The position numbers and the translations under genes were made by a program. From Dendrocalamus latiflorus (Eukaryota > Streptophyta > Magnoliopsida > Poales > Poaceae), in NCBI GenBank assembly GCA_017311315.1, contig CM029663.1:37274622-37338621 (forward strand): a stretch of 64,000 nt of DNA. Reading direction: 5' to 3'. The number at the start of each line of letters is the position of its first letter. Position 1 is the first letter of the stretch. Under the pieces are notes generated by a model. That model made no database searches and was not told where the DNA came from. It saw nothing but the letters and a program-made list of their open reading frames with translations. Shown piece by piece: positions 44,403 to 55,656 of the stretch.

Positions 44403-45082
44403 CTTAACTATGAACTACGACATTAAGATTGTGACACAAAATACCGTGAAGTACCATGTGAGAAGGTCCTAATCGATGTTGTGATGAACCATTGCAATGT
44501 TTACGAAATAGGTATTTAGTTCTAGAGCTTGTCAGGGAAATCAGTAGTTCCGTAGGTCTTGGCGCGGTCATACCGCATGGTGGTAGTATTAGATTTGGGT
44601 TCCGATCATACTGTAGGGCAGTAGTACCAGTTTTGGGTTCTAGTCATACCGTAGGTCGGTAGCTCCGATTTTTAGTTTACATTATTTTCAGAAAGGTCCA
44701 ATTTTGAGGTGCGAGATGCGGTAATACCAATCCAGAGGAACGGTAGTACCGGCTTGATGGAAGCGGTATTACCATTTTGGACAGAAATTAAGGATTTTTT
44801 ATTTTGGGTTATGGATTGTGTTTAGGTAATTAGGGTTATTGCATTAAAGTTGCATGATGTATATTTTGGCTAACATAGATCAAGTTATAATAGTATGGAA
44901 GTATTTTAACGATAAATTGAATTATATAGTTTTTATATAGCCAATCTAGACAATTTTAAACATATCGATAATGGCACAGATTCTAGAGTGTCAATAAAAA
45001 AGAACGGACGAGTACTTAGATAAGAACGCAAGATACATCACAATTCAGAGCACAAATTTGCAAAGCAAGGGGAGAAGAAAAC
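44403..45082. other. Unassigned region
   Basis: If the LTR above is real, this would be the 3' internal end of that copia element, but no pol motif is readable. 44510-44770 has a loose repeat around GGTAGTACC. No gene seen. Confidence 0.4.
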
Positions 45083-45085
45083 TAA

Positions 45086-45857
45086 GGGTGTGTTTGGTTG
45101 GGCTGTGGCTTCTGAAAAAGCTGCTGTGGGCTATGAGCTGTGAGAAAGCTGCTGTGAGCTGAGAGCTGTGAGAAAAGCTGAAAGCCGTTTGGTTGAAACA
45201 GCTGTGGCTGTAGGTTTGGTAAGAAATACCTGTAATGCCCCTGTAGGCCTGAGAGACTGTGGCTGGAGAAGCGCCGCCACCGGGCTTGGGGCCGGAGCGG
45301 AGCGGCCGGAGAAGCGCCGCCGGGTGGAGGACTGCCGAGCTGTGGGCGCCGGAGAAGAGCCGCCGCCGGGCTTGGGGCTTGGGGTCGGGCTTGTGGCCGG
45401 AGCGGAGCGGAGAGGCCGGAGAAGTGACGCCGGGTGGAGGAACGCCGAGATGTGGGCGCCGGGCTGCAGGACGGCTTCGGTAGCAGTCGCCGGCCTTGGG
45501 GCGGCGGGCGTGCCGAGCGCCAAACGCAGCGGGGGGAGCGGAGCGCAGCGGGGCGGGGCGGAGCGCAGCGGAGCGGCCCGGCCGGAGAAGCGCCGCCGCC
45601 GGCCACAAACCCTAGCGCCCGCCTCACGCGCCTGCTGTCGCCTGGGGTTCACGCGGATGGGGAAGGAAAGAACGAAGCGATGGCAGGTGGGTAATTTTTT
45701 GGCAAAAGCCAGTGGAAGCACCTCCTTACCTGCTGTGGAAAATGAACTGGTACAAAAGTAGCTTTTGCAAGAAGTAGCTTTTGAAAGCCACCCCTTTGGT
45801 TGGGTTTTTGACTTTTTAGAAGCAAAAGCACCTCCAAAAGCCCAACCAAAGAGACCC
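45086..45857. mobile_element. PIF/Harbinger (Tourist-like) non-autonomous element with GC-rich core
   Basis: Terminal inverted repeats GGGTGTGTTTGGTTGGGCT (left) and its near-complement AGCCCAACCAAAGAGACCC (right), flanked by TAA (45083-45085, 45858-45860). A 3-bp TAA target site fits PIF/Harbinger. Subterminal parts hold CTGTGAGC- and AAAAGC-rich repeats. The core (about 45260-45610) is very GC-rich, with GCCGGAGAAGCGCCGCC-like units repeated. No transposase. It may contain a captured host fragment. Confidence 0.75.
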
Positions 45858-46080
45858 TAAGAAGCTGAAGGCTATATCTGTGCACCACACCTTAGATTGT
45901 TCTATCTACGAACCACGCCAGATTAGTTTGCTTCTCAGGCTGCGTTGTGAAAGTGAAGTAGCCGTCCTGTAACTAGTTAAACGAAAACATCTCTGTTCAG
46001 CATAAAGTTCAAAGCCTGTGGCCTGGGGTTGACTAGTCAATGCTGAAAAGTTACGCTTCTTATATCAAGGATCAGTTTTG

Positions 46081-46335
46081 CTATTGCACATACGACTGAA
46101 ATTTTTTTATGTTTCAGTCACTTGAAATTACACTCTCAATGAACTAAAATTGCAGCCCTAAAAAAATAGCTGCAACTTTAGGTGATTCAGAGTGCAACTT
46201 CAGGTGACCTGAAATTGCACTCTCAATCAACTAAAATTACAGCCCCCTCCAAAAAAACATGTGAAACTTCAGTTGATTCAAAGTACAACTTTAGATAACT
46301 GAAAGATAAAAAAGTTTCAATCGTCTGTGCAATAG
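46081..46335. mobile_element. Foldback/MITE-like element, 255 bp
   Basis: The left end CTATTGCACATACGACTGAAA is mirrored at the right by TTTCAATCGTCTGTGCAATAG. Inside, a second inverted repeat pairs AGAGTGCAACTTCAGGT with ACCTGAAATTGCACTCT at 46189-46223, separated by one base. The whole unit could fold as nested hairpins. No coding capacity. TSD not clear, so the superfamily is open. Confidence 0.65.
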
Positions 46336-48192
46336 TCTATCCCATCAGGATATAAGTAGTGTGAAAATCTGCACATCGTGCGCACATTCTGTGGTCTCAA
46401 AAAGTGGGCAGACTGAAGGGTAAGGGTGGCCTACTTGAAAGGAAAATGAGCCGTTTTTGGACCGACTTCCGATCATTTTTCTTCCGATAGTCAAACCTAA
46501 ACACAGGCCAACTCACTCAAGTGGCCAGCCTGGTAAAAACAACACCTGCAATACCAAATTTTCTCATTCAAAATCACATCTGCTGATTACTAGAAGTTTA
46601 TATCGGCAACCAAATGTCACTTAATCTGTGTCAGGCTAGGCTTCGAGCACTTGCGTGGTTGCTCAATGGAAGGTCTGTCTTTTGGCATATGTGTAGAACA
46701 AAATCAGGAAGTCTTTCATACACTGGTGGACTTATGGCTACCAATTAGTCGTGTTCTCCATGGCTGTTTGTGTAGCCACAAACGTCAACTTCCAACATGT
46801 GTTCAATCTAAATTACATGACCAACAGTAATACGCAAAACCGAAAATTAAAAGCATCCCACGAAAACCAACTAGATAATTAATGAGACCTTATGTAATTT
46901 TAGGAATTCAAATGTAATTTGCCAATGCCGTTTATAGGATAAAAACACTTGTAGCTAAACTGTCTGGGTGGAGTGGAGAAGCAAAGTGAACCTTAGGACT
47001 GCGCACAAGCCACAGATGTGAAGAATGAAGCGAGGGCTTCATCGGAAACAATCCCCCACTCTGCTCCACCGAATGCGATTGCAGCTTCGCCCGACCATGA
47101 TCTCGCGGCTGCTTGTCAGATCCGGTGCTACACGAATCCAACTTGAGACGAAATAGACACAAGTTCATAGTTTCAGAGGCAAAATGTCTGAGATCGGGGT
47201 AACTTGAAGAAAGTGGAGAAAGCACTAGGTCTACGCTATCTATCAACTACAGACTCTAATTTGATTTCTTCTTCTTACTCCCATTTCACGAAATAACCGG
47301 GCTAAATACCCCAAAGTTTTACAGCTTCAGTACAAAGTAAAAGAGAGAAACAACTTGCGACGTCTACAGGACCCCACACAGTGCTTACTGAAAACACTTT
47401 TGAGCTGTCCGATTTCATTTAGCCGTTCTCCACATGGTCTCACAGGATGTATTCAATTAGTACTTTGCTGCAACTAACTTGTACTGTTCCTCAGTACTCA
47501 CAAACAAACAAAACAGAAAACAAAGTTCCCGTAGTCTTGCATTGACTGCAACATTGTCAAGAGTCAACAGATTGGACTGTTGATCAAAGGACTGCAATCT
47601 TGGAACAACAATAGTTTAATCTAATTTGAACATGTAATTATTACAGTACAATGCTGTTCAAAGCAGACCAAAGAATAATCTGAATGGTTTTGGATTTTCA
47701 TCGAGAGGTATATTTATGGCTTTCCCGTTTCTTTCCCTGTCCTATCCTTGACCTTCCTGCATGCAAGCAAATTATATTGGGGTCTTTCTAATGTAGTATA
47801 GTGTGTTGCCTTTCAAAGGATGACAAACAAATAGTTGAGTACTCAGAGCACCAATCAACCACTCCACTTTTCCCGTTTATTCTCAAGAAGGATCAGTTCG
47901 ACACATGGTATATCCTTTGAAGCTATTTAATGGCTTTTCCCTATTTTTTTTCCCCTGCACTATTCTTATTTTCCAAAGTTTGTGCTCTTAATTGTGATGT
48001 CTCTTCTGCCTTTCAGCTTTCGTACATGGTAGATATCACTCCTGAATCCGGACTGTGATGCACTCCGGATAATTCAGATAAACAGGACTGGGAGGGGACA
48101 TTGTTCCATTCTTTTTCAACATCCTCACGATGTGTCATCAACAATGTCACCTTTGGATTGAAAAGGTTCTTCATGATCACAAGTACAAGAAG
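46336..48192. other. Intergenic region and upstream region of the receptor kinase
   Basis: AT-rich, no supported gene. A 104-codon minus-strand frame at 46932-47246 is not recognised and lacks supporting signals. A pyrimidine-rich CTTCTGCCTTTCAG at about 48003-48016 could be a 3' splice site of a 5' UTR intron. Confidence 0.5.
47542..47567. promoter_or_regulatory. W-box cluster upstream of receptor kinase
   Basis: TTGACT at 47542-47547 and AGTCAA (its complement) at 47562-47567, with GTCAA between them at 47556-47560. W-boxes bind WRKY factors and are common in promoters of stress-responsive receptor kinases. About 650 bp upstream of the chosen start. Chance occurrence is possible. Confidence 0.35.
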
Positions 48193-50553
48193 ATGTCCAT
48201 GCAACATTTTAACATGTTGATTGCCCTCCTTTTACTTATTCACCTGCCTTTCCTCCATACTGTTGTTGCCCAGCTTTCCAATGCAGCTCCCCCAAATCTC
48301 TGGAAAGTTTCCAATATGCAAGGCATATACTTAGGCAGAGAATCTAGTATCCATGTCGTTCTCGCCACCAGCAGCACCTTATATCGAACTTATTTCGGGT
48401 TCTACACCATGGATAGTCGTTCATTTATTCTCTCTGTCTTGTTTTTTGAGCCCCAGGATCTGGTCATCTGGTCCGCTAACCCTGACAATCCTGTAAGCCA
48501 AGACGCCATTCTGAACTTCACCAAAGAAGGGAATTTGCTTCTCCGTGATGGTGATGGCACCATGATCTGGTCCACAGCCACAAAAAACATGTCAGTTGCA
48601 GGCATGCGCCTCGATGGTTCAGGAAACCTTGTGCTTTTTTATCAGAAGAACTCCTCTGTCTGGCAGTCGTTTGATCACCCTACGGATACTTTGGTTTTGG
48701 GGCAATCACTTTGTAGGGGCATGAACCTCAGCGCTAAACCCTCAAATACAAAATGGCCATCTGGCCGGATTTATCTTTCTGCAGACTTCGAAGGGCTGCG
48801 GTATTCTTTCGAACCAGCAGGCTATACACAATTGTTCCAAACTGATACATCAGCTTGTTTTGCGTTTGCCAATGTCAGCCTTTGGTTTCCAAATCAGATC
48901 TTCTCACTGCCGTCAGAAGGATCATTTCAATTCATGCGGCTAGAGTCCGACGGGCATTTGAGGCTTTATGAGATGCAGGGAATGAACTCATTGATGGTGC
49001 TTGATGTATTAAGTGTAGCCATGAACTTCTGTGCTTACCCGTTGGCCTGCGGTGATTATGGTGTTTGCAGTAGTGGACAATGTTCTTGTCCTAGTTTGAG
49101 CTATTTTAGGTTCCAAAATGAACGGCATCCAGATGCTGGGTGCATACCTTTAACCACCATTTCCTGCGACCATGCGCACGACCACAAGTTGTTACCACTC
49201 AACAATGTTTCTTACTTCAGTGACAGCATGTTCCAGTCATTAGCCACTTCAGGTTCTTCAGAAAAGGTCTGCAAGCAATCTTGCTTAATGGATTGCTCTT
49301 GCAGAGTTGTGCTTTTCCAAAATGACAGCAACGGTGAAGCTGGTTCCTGCTTGATGTTATCAGAGAAGATGCTAATTTTGCTTGTAGAAGACTCATCGTA
49401 TCGCTTTTCGGCATTCATCAAGATACAAGGCAAACAATCAAAGAAAAACACGAAAGGAATTGCTGTTGGCTCCGTGTTTGCAGGTTTTTCTGTACTTTCA
49501 ATCTTATTGTCTGCAGTCATATGGAAGAAGTGTAAGAAAGAGAAAGAAGAATTCCTTGATGGCATACCTGGAACACCAAAGCGTTTCTCCTTTGACGAGT
49601 TGAAGGTAGCTACCAGAAGCTTCTCTGTAAAGCTTGGAGGTGGTGGGTTTGGGTCCGTTTTCAAAGGCAAGATAGGTAGGGAAACCATCGCCGTCAAACG
49701 TTTGGAAGGCGTCGAGCAAGGAATGGAGGAGTTCTTAGCAGAGGTAAATACGATTGGCAGAATACATCACCTTAATCTTGTCAGGTTGATAGGATTTTGT
49801 GCTGAGAAATCGCAACGGCTCCTTGTCTATGAGTACATGTGCAATGGTTCATTGGATAAATGGATCTTTCACGCAAGTCCAGTTTTCACTCTTTCATGGA
49901 AAACTAGACGTAACATCATCATAGCCATTGCTAGGGGTTTGTCTTACCTCCACGAAGAATGCAAGGAAAAGATTGCCCATTTGGACATCAAGCCACAAAA
50001 CATTCTCCTTGATGACAAATTCAACACAAAGCTCTCAGATTTTGGACTTTCGAAAATGATAAACAGGGACCAGAGCAAAGTTATGACTCGAATGCGAGGA
50101 ACGCGTGGATATCTAGCACCTGAATGGCTGGGTTCAAAAATCACCGAGAAGGTTGACATCTACAGCTTTGGGATTGTGATGATGGAAATCATCTGTGGCC
50201 GAGAAAATTTGGATGAATCGCAGCCCGAGGAGAGCATTCACCTTATAAGCCTGCTCGAAGAAAAGGCAAGATCTGGTCAGCTGTTTGATTTAGTGGACAG
50301 TGGCAGCAACGACATGCAATTTCATATGGAGGAGGTCATGGAAACGATGAAGCTTGCAATGTGGTGCTTGCAGGTTGATAGCAGCAGAAGGCCCTTGATG
50401 TCAACGGTCGCCAAGGTGTTGGAAGGTGCGATGAACTTCGAGGCCACACCTGACTATACTTTTGTCCCTAGTTTTGCATCAAGAAATGCTGATGTTGTGG
50501 GGTCGAGTTCTGCCTACATGCCTTCTGAATGGCACTTATCAGGGCCTAGGTGA
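48193..50553 (+). CDS. G-type lectin S-receptor-like serine/threonine protein kinase (SD2-5-like), 786 aa
   Basis: Intact intronless gene. An in-frame ATG at 48130 exists, but the one at 48193 places a signal peptide at the N-terminus (MLIALLLLIHLPFLHTVVAQ, residues 8-27) and is preferred. Domains: B-type mannose-binding lectin about 65-175 (VIWSANPDNP, SVWQSFDHPTDTLV), EGF-like Cys cluster about 280-300 (CGDYGVCSSGQCSC), PAN-like about 325-400, transmembrane helix about 422-444, kinase about 478-745. Kinase landmarks: glycine loop GGGGFGSV at 482, K502, HLDIKPQN with D598, DFG 616-618, APE 642-644. HLD in place of HRD marks a non-RD kinase, as in known SD2-5 proteins. Plasma-membrane receptor, probably in defence or stress signalling; ligand unknown. 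Confidence 0.93.
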   Translation: MSMQHFNMLIALLLLIHLPFLHTVVAQLSNAAPPNLWKVSNMQGIYLGRESSIHVVLATSSTLYRTYFGFYTMDSRSFILSVLFFEPQDLVIWSANPDNPVSQDAILNFTKEGNLLLRDGDGTMIWSTATKNMSVAGMRLDGSGNLVLFYQKNSSVWQSFDHPTDTLVLGQSLCRGMNLSAKPSNTKWPSGRIYLSADFEGLRYSFEPAGYTQLFQTDTSACFAFANVSLWFPNQIFSLPSEGSFQFMRLESDGHLRLYEMQGMNSLMVLDVLSVAMNFCAYPLACGDYGVCSSGQCSCPSLSYFRFQNERHPDAGCIPLTTISCDHAHDHKLLPLNNVSYFSDSMFQSLATSGSSEKVCKQSCLMDCSCRVVLFQNDSNGEAGSCLMLSEKMLILLVEDSSYRFSAFIKIQGKQSKKNTKGIAVGSVFAGFSVLSILLSAVIWKKCKKEKEEFLDGIPGTPKRFSFDELKVATRSFSVKLGGGGFGSVFKGKIGRETIAVKRLEGVEQGMEEFLAEVNTIGRIHHLNLVRLIGFCAEKSQRLLVYEYMCNGSLDKWIFHASPVFTLSWKTRRNIIIAIARGLSYLHEECKEKIAHLDIKPQNILLDDKFNTKLSDFGLSKMINRDQSKVMTRMRGTRGYLAPEWLGSKITEKVDIYSFGIVMMEIICGRENLDESQPEESIHLISLLEEKARSGQLFDLVDSGSNDMQFHMEEVMETMKLAMWCLQVDSSRRPLMSTVAKVLEGAMNFEATPDYTFVPSFASRNADVVGSSSAYMPSEWHLSGPR

Positions 50554-51044
50554 TAGTTTACTTTTGCTCCCATGTCTGTCTATGAGAACAGTTGGATTAC
50601 TTTTTATTTTCCCCAAATGTTTTGTCAGGAATTTGATGCTTCACTATTCTCGGCTCATAACTCATGTTGTCAGTAACAGTTTGGGATAAACCTACTTTCA
50701 TTTTTTAGTGCATATCTTAAAAAAGCATCTTAAGAAACTAAGATAAGACAAGATGGACGGGATATAACATGTTCTTTTGTGTCATGCCACAATAACAATG
50801 AGGTTTATATCATGTTTATGCTTTGCTAAGAGAATTAGTGTTTTTGCCTGTACCATGTCTTTCTTTTTTTGGAAAAAATATCATGTCTGCTCCTATTGCA
50901 TTCACATTGGAAAATACTAATTGTCTGACAGAATTTCATAGGTTTTCTCCTATTGGTTTGTTCCTACGTTGCACGGATACTTTCCAAAATCGACGTATTC
51001 ATATCAGATACCATATTGGATCTAGATACTCCACCGATACGTAT
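50554..51044. other. 3' flank of receptor kinase
   Basis: Includes the 3' untranslated region. No clear polyadenylation signal can be fixed. From about 50960 begins sequence rich in GATAC/CGTATC that leads into the tandem repeats. Confidence 0.5.
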
Positions 51045-51782
51045 CCTGCACGTATCCCTAGAATTTTGTTTTTTTATAAAAGAAAATAATTCCTGATATT
51101 TTAGGATACTTCTCCGATACTTTCGTGATCATTCAATCAATCCCACACCCTAATTCCTCTCCATTCGCTCCCCACACTGATTCCTCTCCCCTGCCCCTGT
51201 CATTGCCAGCACACCACGCTCCCTTCCCTCCCTGGTCCCCCTGTCTCCATGCAATTGCTTTGTAGCCACCACGGCACCTTCCTACACGTATCCCTAGATT
51301 TTTTATTTTTTATAAAAGAAAATAATTCCCGATACTTTTAGGATACTTCTCAGATACTTTCGTGATCATTCAATCCATCCCACACCCTAATTACTCTCCA
51401 TTCGCTCCCCACACTGATTCCTCTCCCACGCTCAACTCCTCTCCCCTGCCCCTGTCATTGCCAGCACACCACGCTCCCTTCCCTCCCTGGTCCCCCTGTC
51501 TTCATGCAATTGCCTTGTAGCCACCACGGCACCTTCCTACACGTATCTCTAGATTTTTGATTTTTTATAAAAGAAAATAATTCCCGATACTTTTAGGATA
51601 CTTCTCCAATACTTTCGTGATCATTCAATCCATCCCACACCCTAATTCCTCTCCATTCGCTCCCCACACTGATTCCTCTCCCATGCTCGACTCCTCTCCC
51701 CTGCCCCTGTCATTGCCAGCACACCATGCTCCCTTCCCTCCCTGGTCCCCCTGTCTCCATGCAAGTGCCTTGTAGCCACCAC
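51045..51782. repeat. Three tandem units of about 240-255 bp
   Basis: Units start near 51045, 51285 and 51538, each opening with CACGTATC(C/T)CTAGA and a TTTTATAAAAGAAAATAATT segment, then a pyrimidine-rich half (CATTCGCTCCCCACACTG; CCCTTCCCTCCCTGGTCCCC). The first unit lacks about 18 bp present in the others. The array stops abruptly after GTAGCCACCACGGC. Confidence 0.85.
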
Positions 51783-52247
51783 GGCGCCTTCTTTCTCCAG
51801 CTCTCCACATCAGTCGTGCTGCCATCACATCTCCGAGGCAGTCATCTCCACAACCGTCTTAGTGACACCATCCTCGCCGTCTCCCACGCCCACTTACTCC
51901 CTGCTATGCCACCAACCCCTCCTCAACACGATCCTGCTGATGCCCAGATCAGAGGAGAGTTTCAGAGCCTGCAAACACGCCTCTTCTTCCACTTGAAGTG
52001 TGCCATGTATAATCACCAACTATCCCATTCCTGCTCCTTGGACATGGTCATGCTTATCCCTGACGCAGAATCCCCAATCGCCAGTGCAATTGGCTTCGCA
52101 GAAAGCCCTGTCCAAGTTTATCTTCAGGAAATTCTAAGAAGGTGGCTTCCATTTCGCCAGTGGATTGTGCGGTTTGTCAGACTTTTGCCCAGCACTTCTA
52201 AATATTCCAGCCCCAGAACTTCTAAATATTCCAGCGAATTCAATTGA
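51783..52247 (+). other. Open frame of uncertain status after the repeat array
   Basis: A frame that begins in the last repeat unit (ATG 51726) stays open to TGA 52245-52247 (173 codons). Its middle, with RGEFQSLQTRLFFHLKC and MVMLIPDAESPIAS, looks less biased than random, but I recognise no family. It may be a gene fragment. Not called as a gene. Confidence 0.3.
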
Positions 52248-53045
52248 GAGTACTGGGCACAAACCTCTGAACACGGCTTTGACTTCTCGCCAGCATTGAC
52301 AGCATTTCTCCCCGATCATAGGCACCATAAGAAAGTACAACCTGCAGCTGGATGCTGGAGTTCTTCTTTTTGGTTCAGAATACTGGCCACGACCTCCTAT
52401 GCTGACAGGCAATTCATAAGTTGCGCACTGTAGTCCTCCATTTGAAGCAGCTGCCAGCAGCTCCTTTCACCATCTTCATCCAGGCGACGGAACAAAGGGC
52501 ACAATGTGTCCAAATCAACACCACGGTATTAGATGTTTGTCCTCAAGGGCGAACTGTTATGTGCTAATTAATCTTCAAACAACAAGCGAACCTTGTTTGG
52601 TGCCCCAATCGTCCAAATCTTATACCATTGGAGACCATATTTCTGCTGTCGGACGGTGAACAGTGGAACTACTCTTTAAGCTTAACAGCAAGTACACCTA
52701 TGATTTTTTATTCTTTTTACTAGCTTAGACGTGAGCAAAAATTGGACAGGGCTGGGTTTGATTTGGCCACTATCAGGCTCAATTGACTTCAGGCCACCTA
52801 GCCCAGCCTAGCACAGCCCAATAGCCCTGTCAAGCCAATTTCAACATGGACCTGGCAGAGCTTCAGGCTCTAACTCATTTTGAGCTGCAGCCTAAGAGTG
52901 CTTGGGCATACAGACCCGATTTTACTTGGGTCTAGCACCAGCCATAACCTGTAGAATTTTCCCTAGAAACCAAAACATGGCGAAATGATTACAGTATCTT
53001 TTAATGTACACAATTGTAGTACATCTTTGAGCAATGCTATGCTTA
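52248..53045. other. Unassigned intergenic region
   Basis: No credible coding or RNA gene. AT content is ordinary and no clear repeat boundary is seen. Confidence 0.4.
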
Positions 53046-53177
53046 ACTAGCTGAATGCTTGTACGTTGCTATGGATTTTTAAAACAAACTCACGGGTGGT
53101 AAAAATTTTTAGAATATGCATACAACCATGTTCTAAAAGTTTTTAAATCCGTAACAACACACGTGCATTCAGCTAGT
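53046..53177. mobile_element. Small foldback (MITE-like), 132 bp
   Basis: ACTAGCTGAATGC at the left is mirrored by GCATTCAGCTAGT at the right. The pairing continues imperfectly inward (GTTGCTATGGATTTTTAAAA against TTTAAATCCGTAACAACAC). No coding. Target duplication unclear. Confidence 0.65.
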
Positions 53178-54007
53178 GCAGGTCAATTGTCAAAAGGCAA
53201 GAGGAATCAGGGGCATAATTCAAATGATGATGAGTTAATTTTCGTCAGTTTCTAACTATATAAGTTTCACAGATTTGCATCTCCAGGAAAGATAGGGCAT
53301 ATAAAAAATTATACAGTTCAAGCAGGAGGGGAGGGAGGCGAGAGAGGCCGGGTAAAAGAGGAGGTGGGAGACGGTAATTGTTGGTGGAAGTGAAAAGGAG
53401 GGGTAGTTAAATATGAGAAAGAGGGAGAGGAATGTTAGATAGATGGTCAAGATTTCAGTATTAAGATCAGACGGTTGAGAAGGGAGAAAGGAGAATGCAC
53501 CAACCATCAACTCAAACTTATTAAATAGTAACGATGAATGCTTTGAAATCCGGTCTAGATTCCTTTTAGAACTATTTTTGTATAAATGCAAGTATAAAAC
53601 GCGAATATCTATTTTCCTTAATTATTATACATGGCATTGCATTATTTTTCGAGAACACGCAAAAGACTTATGTATCATTTCATTAATAGAAGAAGAAAGG
53701 ATACAACTAATCACCTAACCAAATTGGTCAAGTGAGAAAGTACAACAGGGCTTGCTCAGGCCTCTTTCCAAATCAGCAACCAGAAAAAGGAAAACATAAG
53801 AGACTAAAACAACACCAGCAAAATCAACACAGTCATAATATCCAGCTACAAAGGCAAGAAGCTCTCACCGAACTCCATAACAACTCTTCTTGCCGAATAA
53901 CCTCCAGAATATCTTGCAAGGAGCGAAACTTATTATTGAATACTCTTGCATTTTTTTTCTTTCCAAAATGTCCAGAAAACTAATAACACCATTGTGTCAA
54001 AACCTTT

Positions 54008-54249
54008 CTAGTGATCCTTGTGAATAACACTCCAAGCAGATAGCCACCATTCTGAAAATTCAAAGTCCACAGCTAGCATGATAGCACTACGATTTTTCAG
54101 GGAAAGGATAGCAAACCACACCTGCCTTGCAACAACACAATTGATTAAGAGATGCTGAATTGTCTCTGGTTCTTGTTCACATAGCATGTAGGGATGCAGC
54201 AATCCTCTATTCTGCAACCGGTCAGTAGTCTAACAACATTTTAGAATAG
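54008..54249 (-). pseudogene. LINE ORF2 C-terminal zf-RVT segment
   Basis: A 69-residue open piece with CEQEPETIQHLLINC, a reverse-transcriptase zinc-binding segment. It joins the piece at 59773 when the solo LTR is removed (WLAILKCC reads across). Confidence 0.8.
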
Positions 54250-54254
54250 CCAAG
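54250..54254 (+). repeat. Target-site duplication CCAAG, left
   Basis: CCAAG at 54250-54254 against CCAAC at 59773-59777, one mismatch. The LINE frame supports CCAAC as the original. Confidence 0.75.
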
Positions 54255-55210
54255 TGTCACATCCTGAATTTTGGATGTCTGAAGTTTTGAGTAATTTAAA
54301 ACTTTTATTTGCATCTTACTAGCATTTGAATTTTTTGTTCAACATCTTATTTGGATTTTCCTAAGTTTAGTGTTGAGCAAATAATATTTGAAAATAATTC
54401 TTGAGCACAAAATAGCAATCATAAAAATAAATAATTAGATAAATGAATTCAAATAATTTACATAGTATTTAACCCTAAGAAAGTAACTAACTCTATCTAC
54501 GAAATCAAAAACCTGGTTTATAAATTAGTTAAAGGGAAATAGCTGAATTAAAAGTACAACTCAAATATATACATACATAAATTATACAATTAAATTCAAG
54601 AATAGTCTTAACACTAGAGTTAGAATTCAAATATCGAAAATCATGCACAAATTAAATTTAACAAATCCTAATGAGAACTAAAGTTTAAATTGAAAATCCA
54701 AAATTATAAAATTTTGCTCAAGCCTCCTTTCTTTTCTTTTTCTTCATTTCCTTCTTCCTCTCTATTACATGTGGGCCCCTTCTTTTTCTCTCCCTCCCTC
54801 TCTCTTTCCTCCTTCTCTCCCCTGCCCGCTGGGCCCCAGCCCTGCGCGCCTCCCCTTTTTCTTTTCCCCCTGCGTCACCTGCCTGCCTCTTCTTCCATTC
54901 TTTTCTCCTCCTCTCTTCCTTCTTCGCTTGGCTGAGCTTGTGCCGCGTCTCCCTCTTCCTTCTCTCCCCTGCACCGAGGCTCTGCCCAGCGGCGCCCTTT
55001 TCTCTGCCGCGCAGCACGCACGACGCCAGGCCGCGGGCCATCATACCCCGCATCTTCCTCGCGATTCCCCTGTCCATTCCGCCGCCTGCTACTGCCGCCT
55101 GGCGCCGAAGGGATAACTCCTCCGCCCCGCTCACCGCCGAGCCCCACGCCTCGCCCGCCCGTGCCTGTGCCTACGCCCTAGCTTCATTTCCCTACGCATG
55201 TGCGCTCGCA

Positions 55211-55218
55211 TATAAAGG
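55211..55218 (+). promoter_or_regulatory. TATA box of LTR family C
   Basis: TATAAAGG after GCGCTCGCA. Equivalent to the TATA boxes of families A and B. Confidence 0.55.
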
Positions 55219-55656
55219 AGCTGCGCGACCTCCTTCCGTTCCCCCTGCCCCTTTCTCCTCCCACAAGCCGAGTTCACCCGAGCACGCCGCCGTTGCCGCC
55301 TCCTCGCCGCCCGGCCGCTCCGGCAAATCTCCATCGCTCCGGCCGCATCCCGACGTCCCTCCGCCCCCCGAGTACCTTCCCTCCCAGTTAATTAGATTGA
55401 GGTGCGCCCAGCTCACCGCCGCGGCCATTTTTCCCACCGCCGGCCACCCGCGCCTCCATCACCGCCGCCACCTCCTCGGTCAACGTTCCATCAATTCCTC
55501 ACGTTGGGAGAATCCACTCGGTGCCCCGAACCCCCTCCACCCGCCAGCTGAGCTTCCCATCGCCGGAGTTTCTCTCTCCGGGGCGACCTCCCCGCGCTGC
55601 CCATGGTCATCGCCGCCAGCCCTCTCCGGCACCTCTCCGACTCCAAGGGCTGCTCG

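Noticed and set aside
45045..45761. Several long frames on both strands in the Tourist-like element
   Set aside because: GC-rich repeat core gives open frames by composition. No transposase motif.
46932..47246. 104-codon minus-strand frame
   Set aside because: Not recognised, no promoter or codon support. Left as intergenic.
48130..48192. Upstream in-frame ATG of the receptor kinase
   Set aside because: It would place 21 polar and charged residues before the signal peptide. The ATG at 48193 fits a secreted receptor better.
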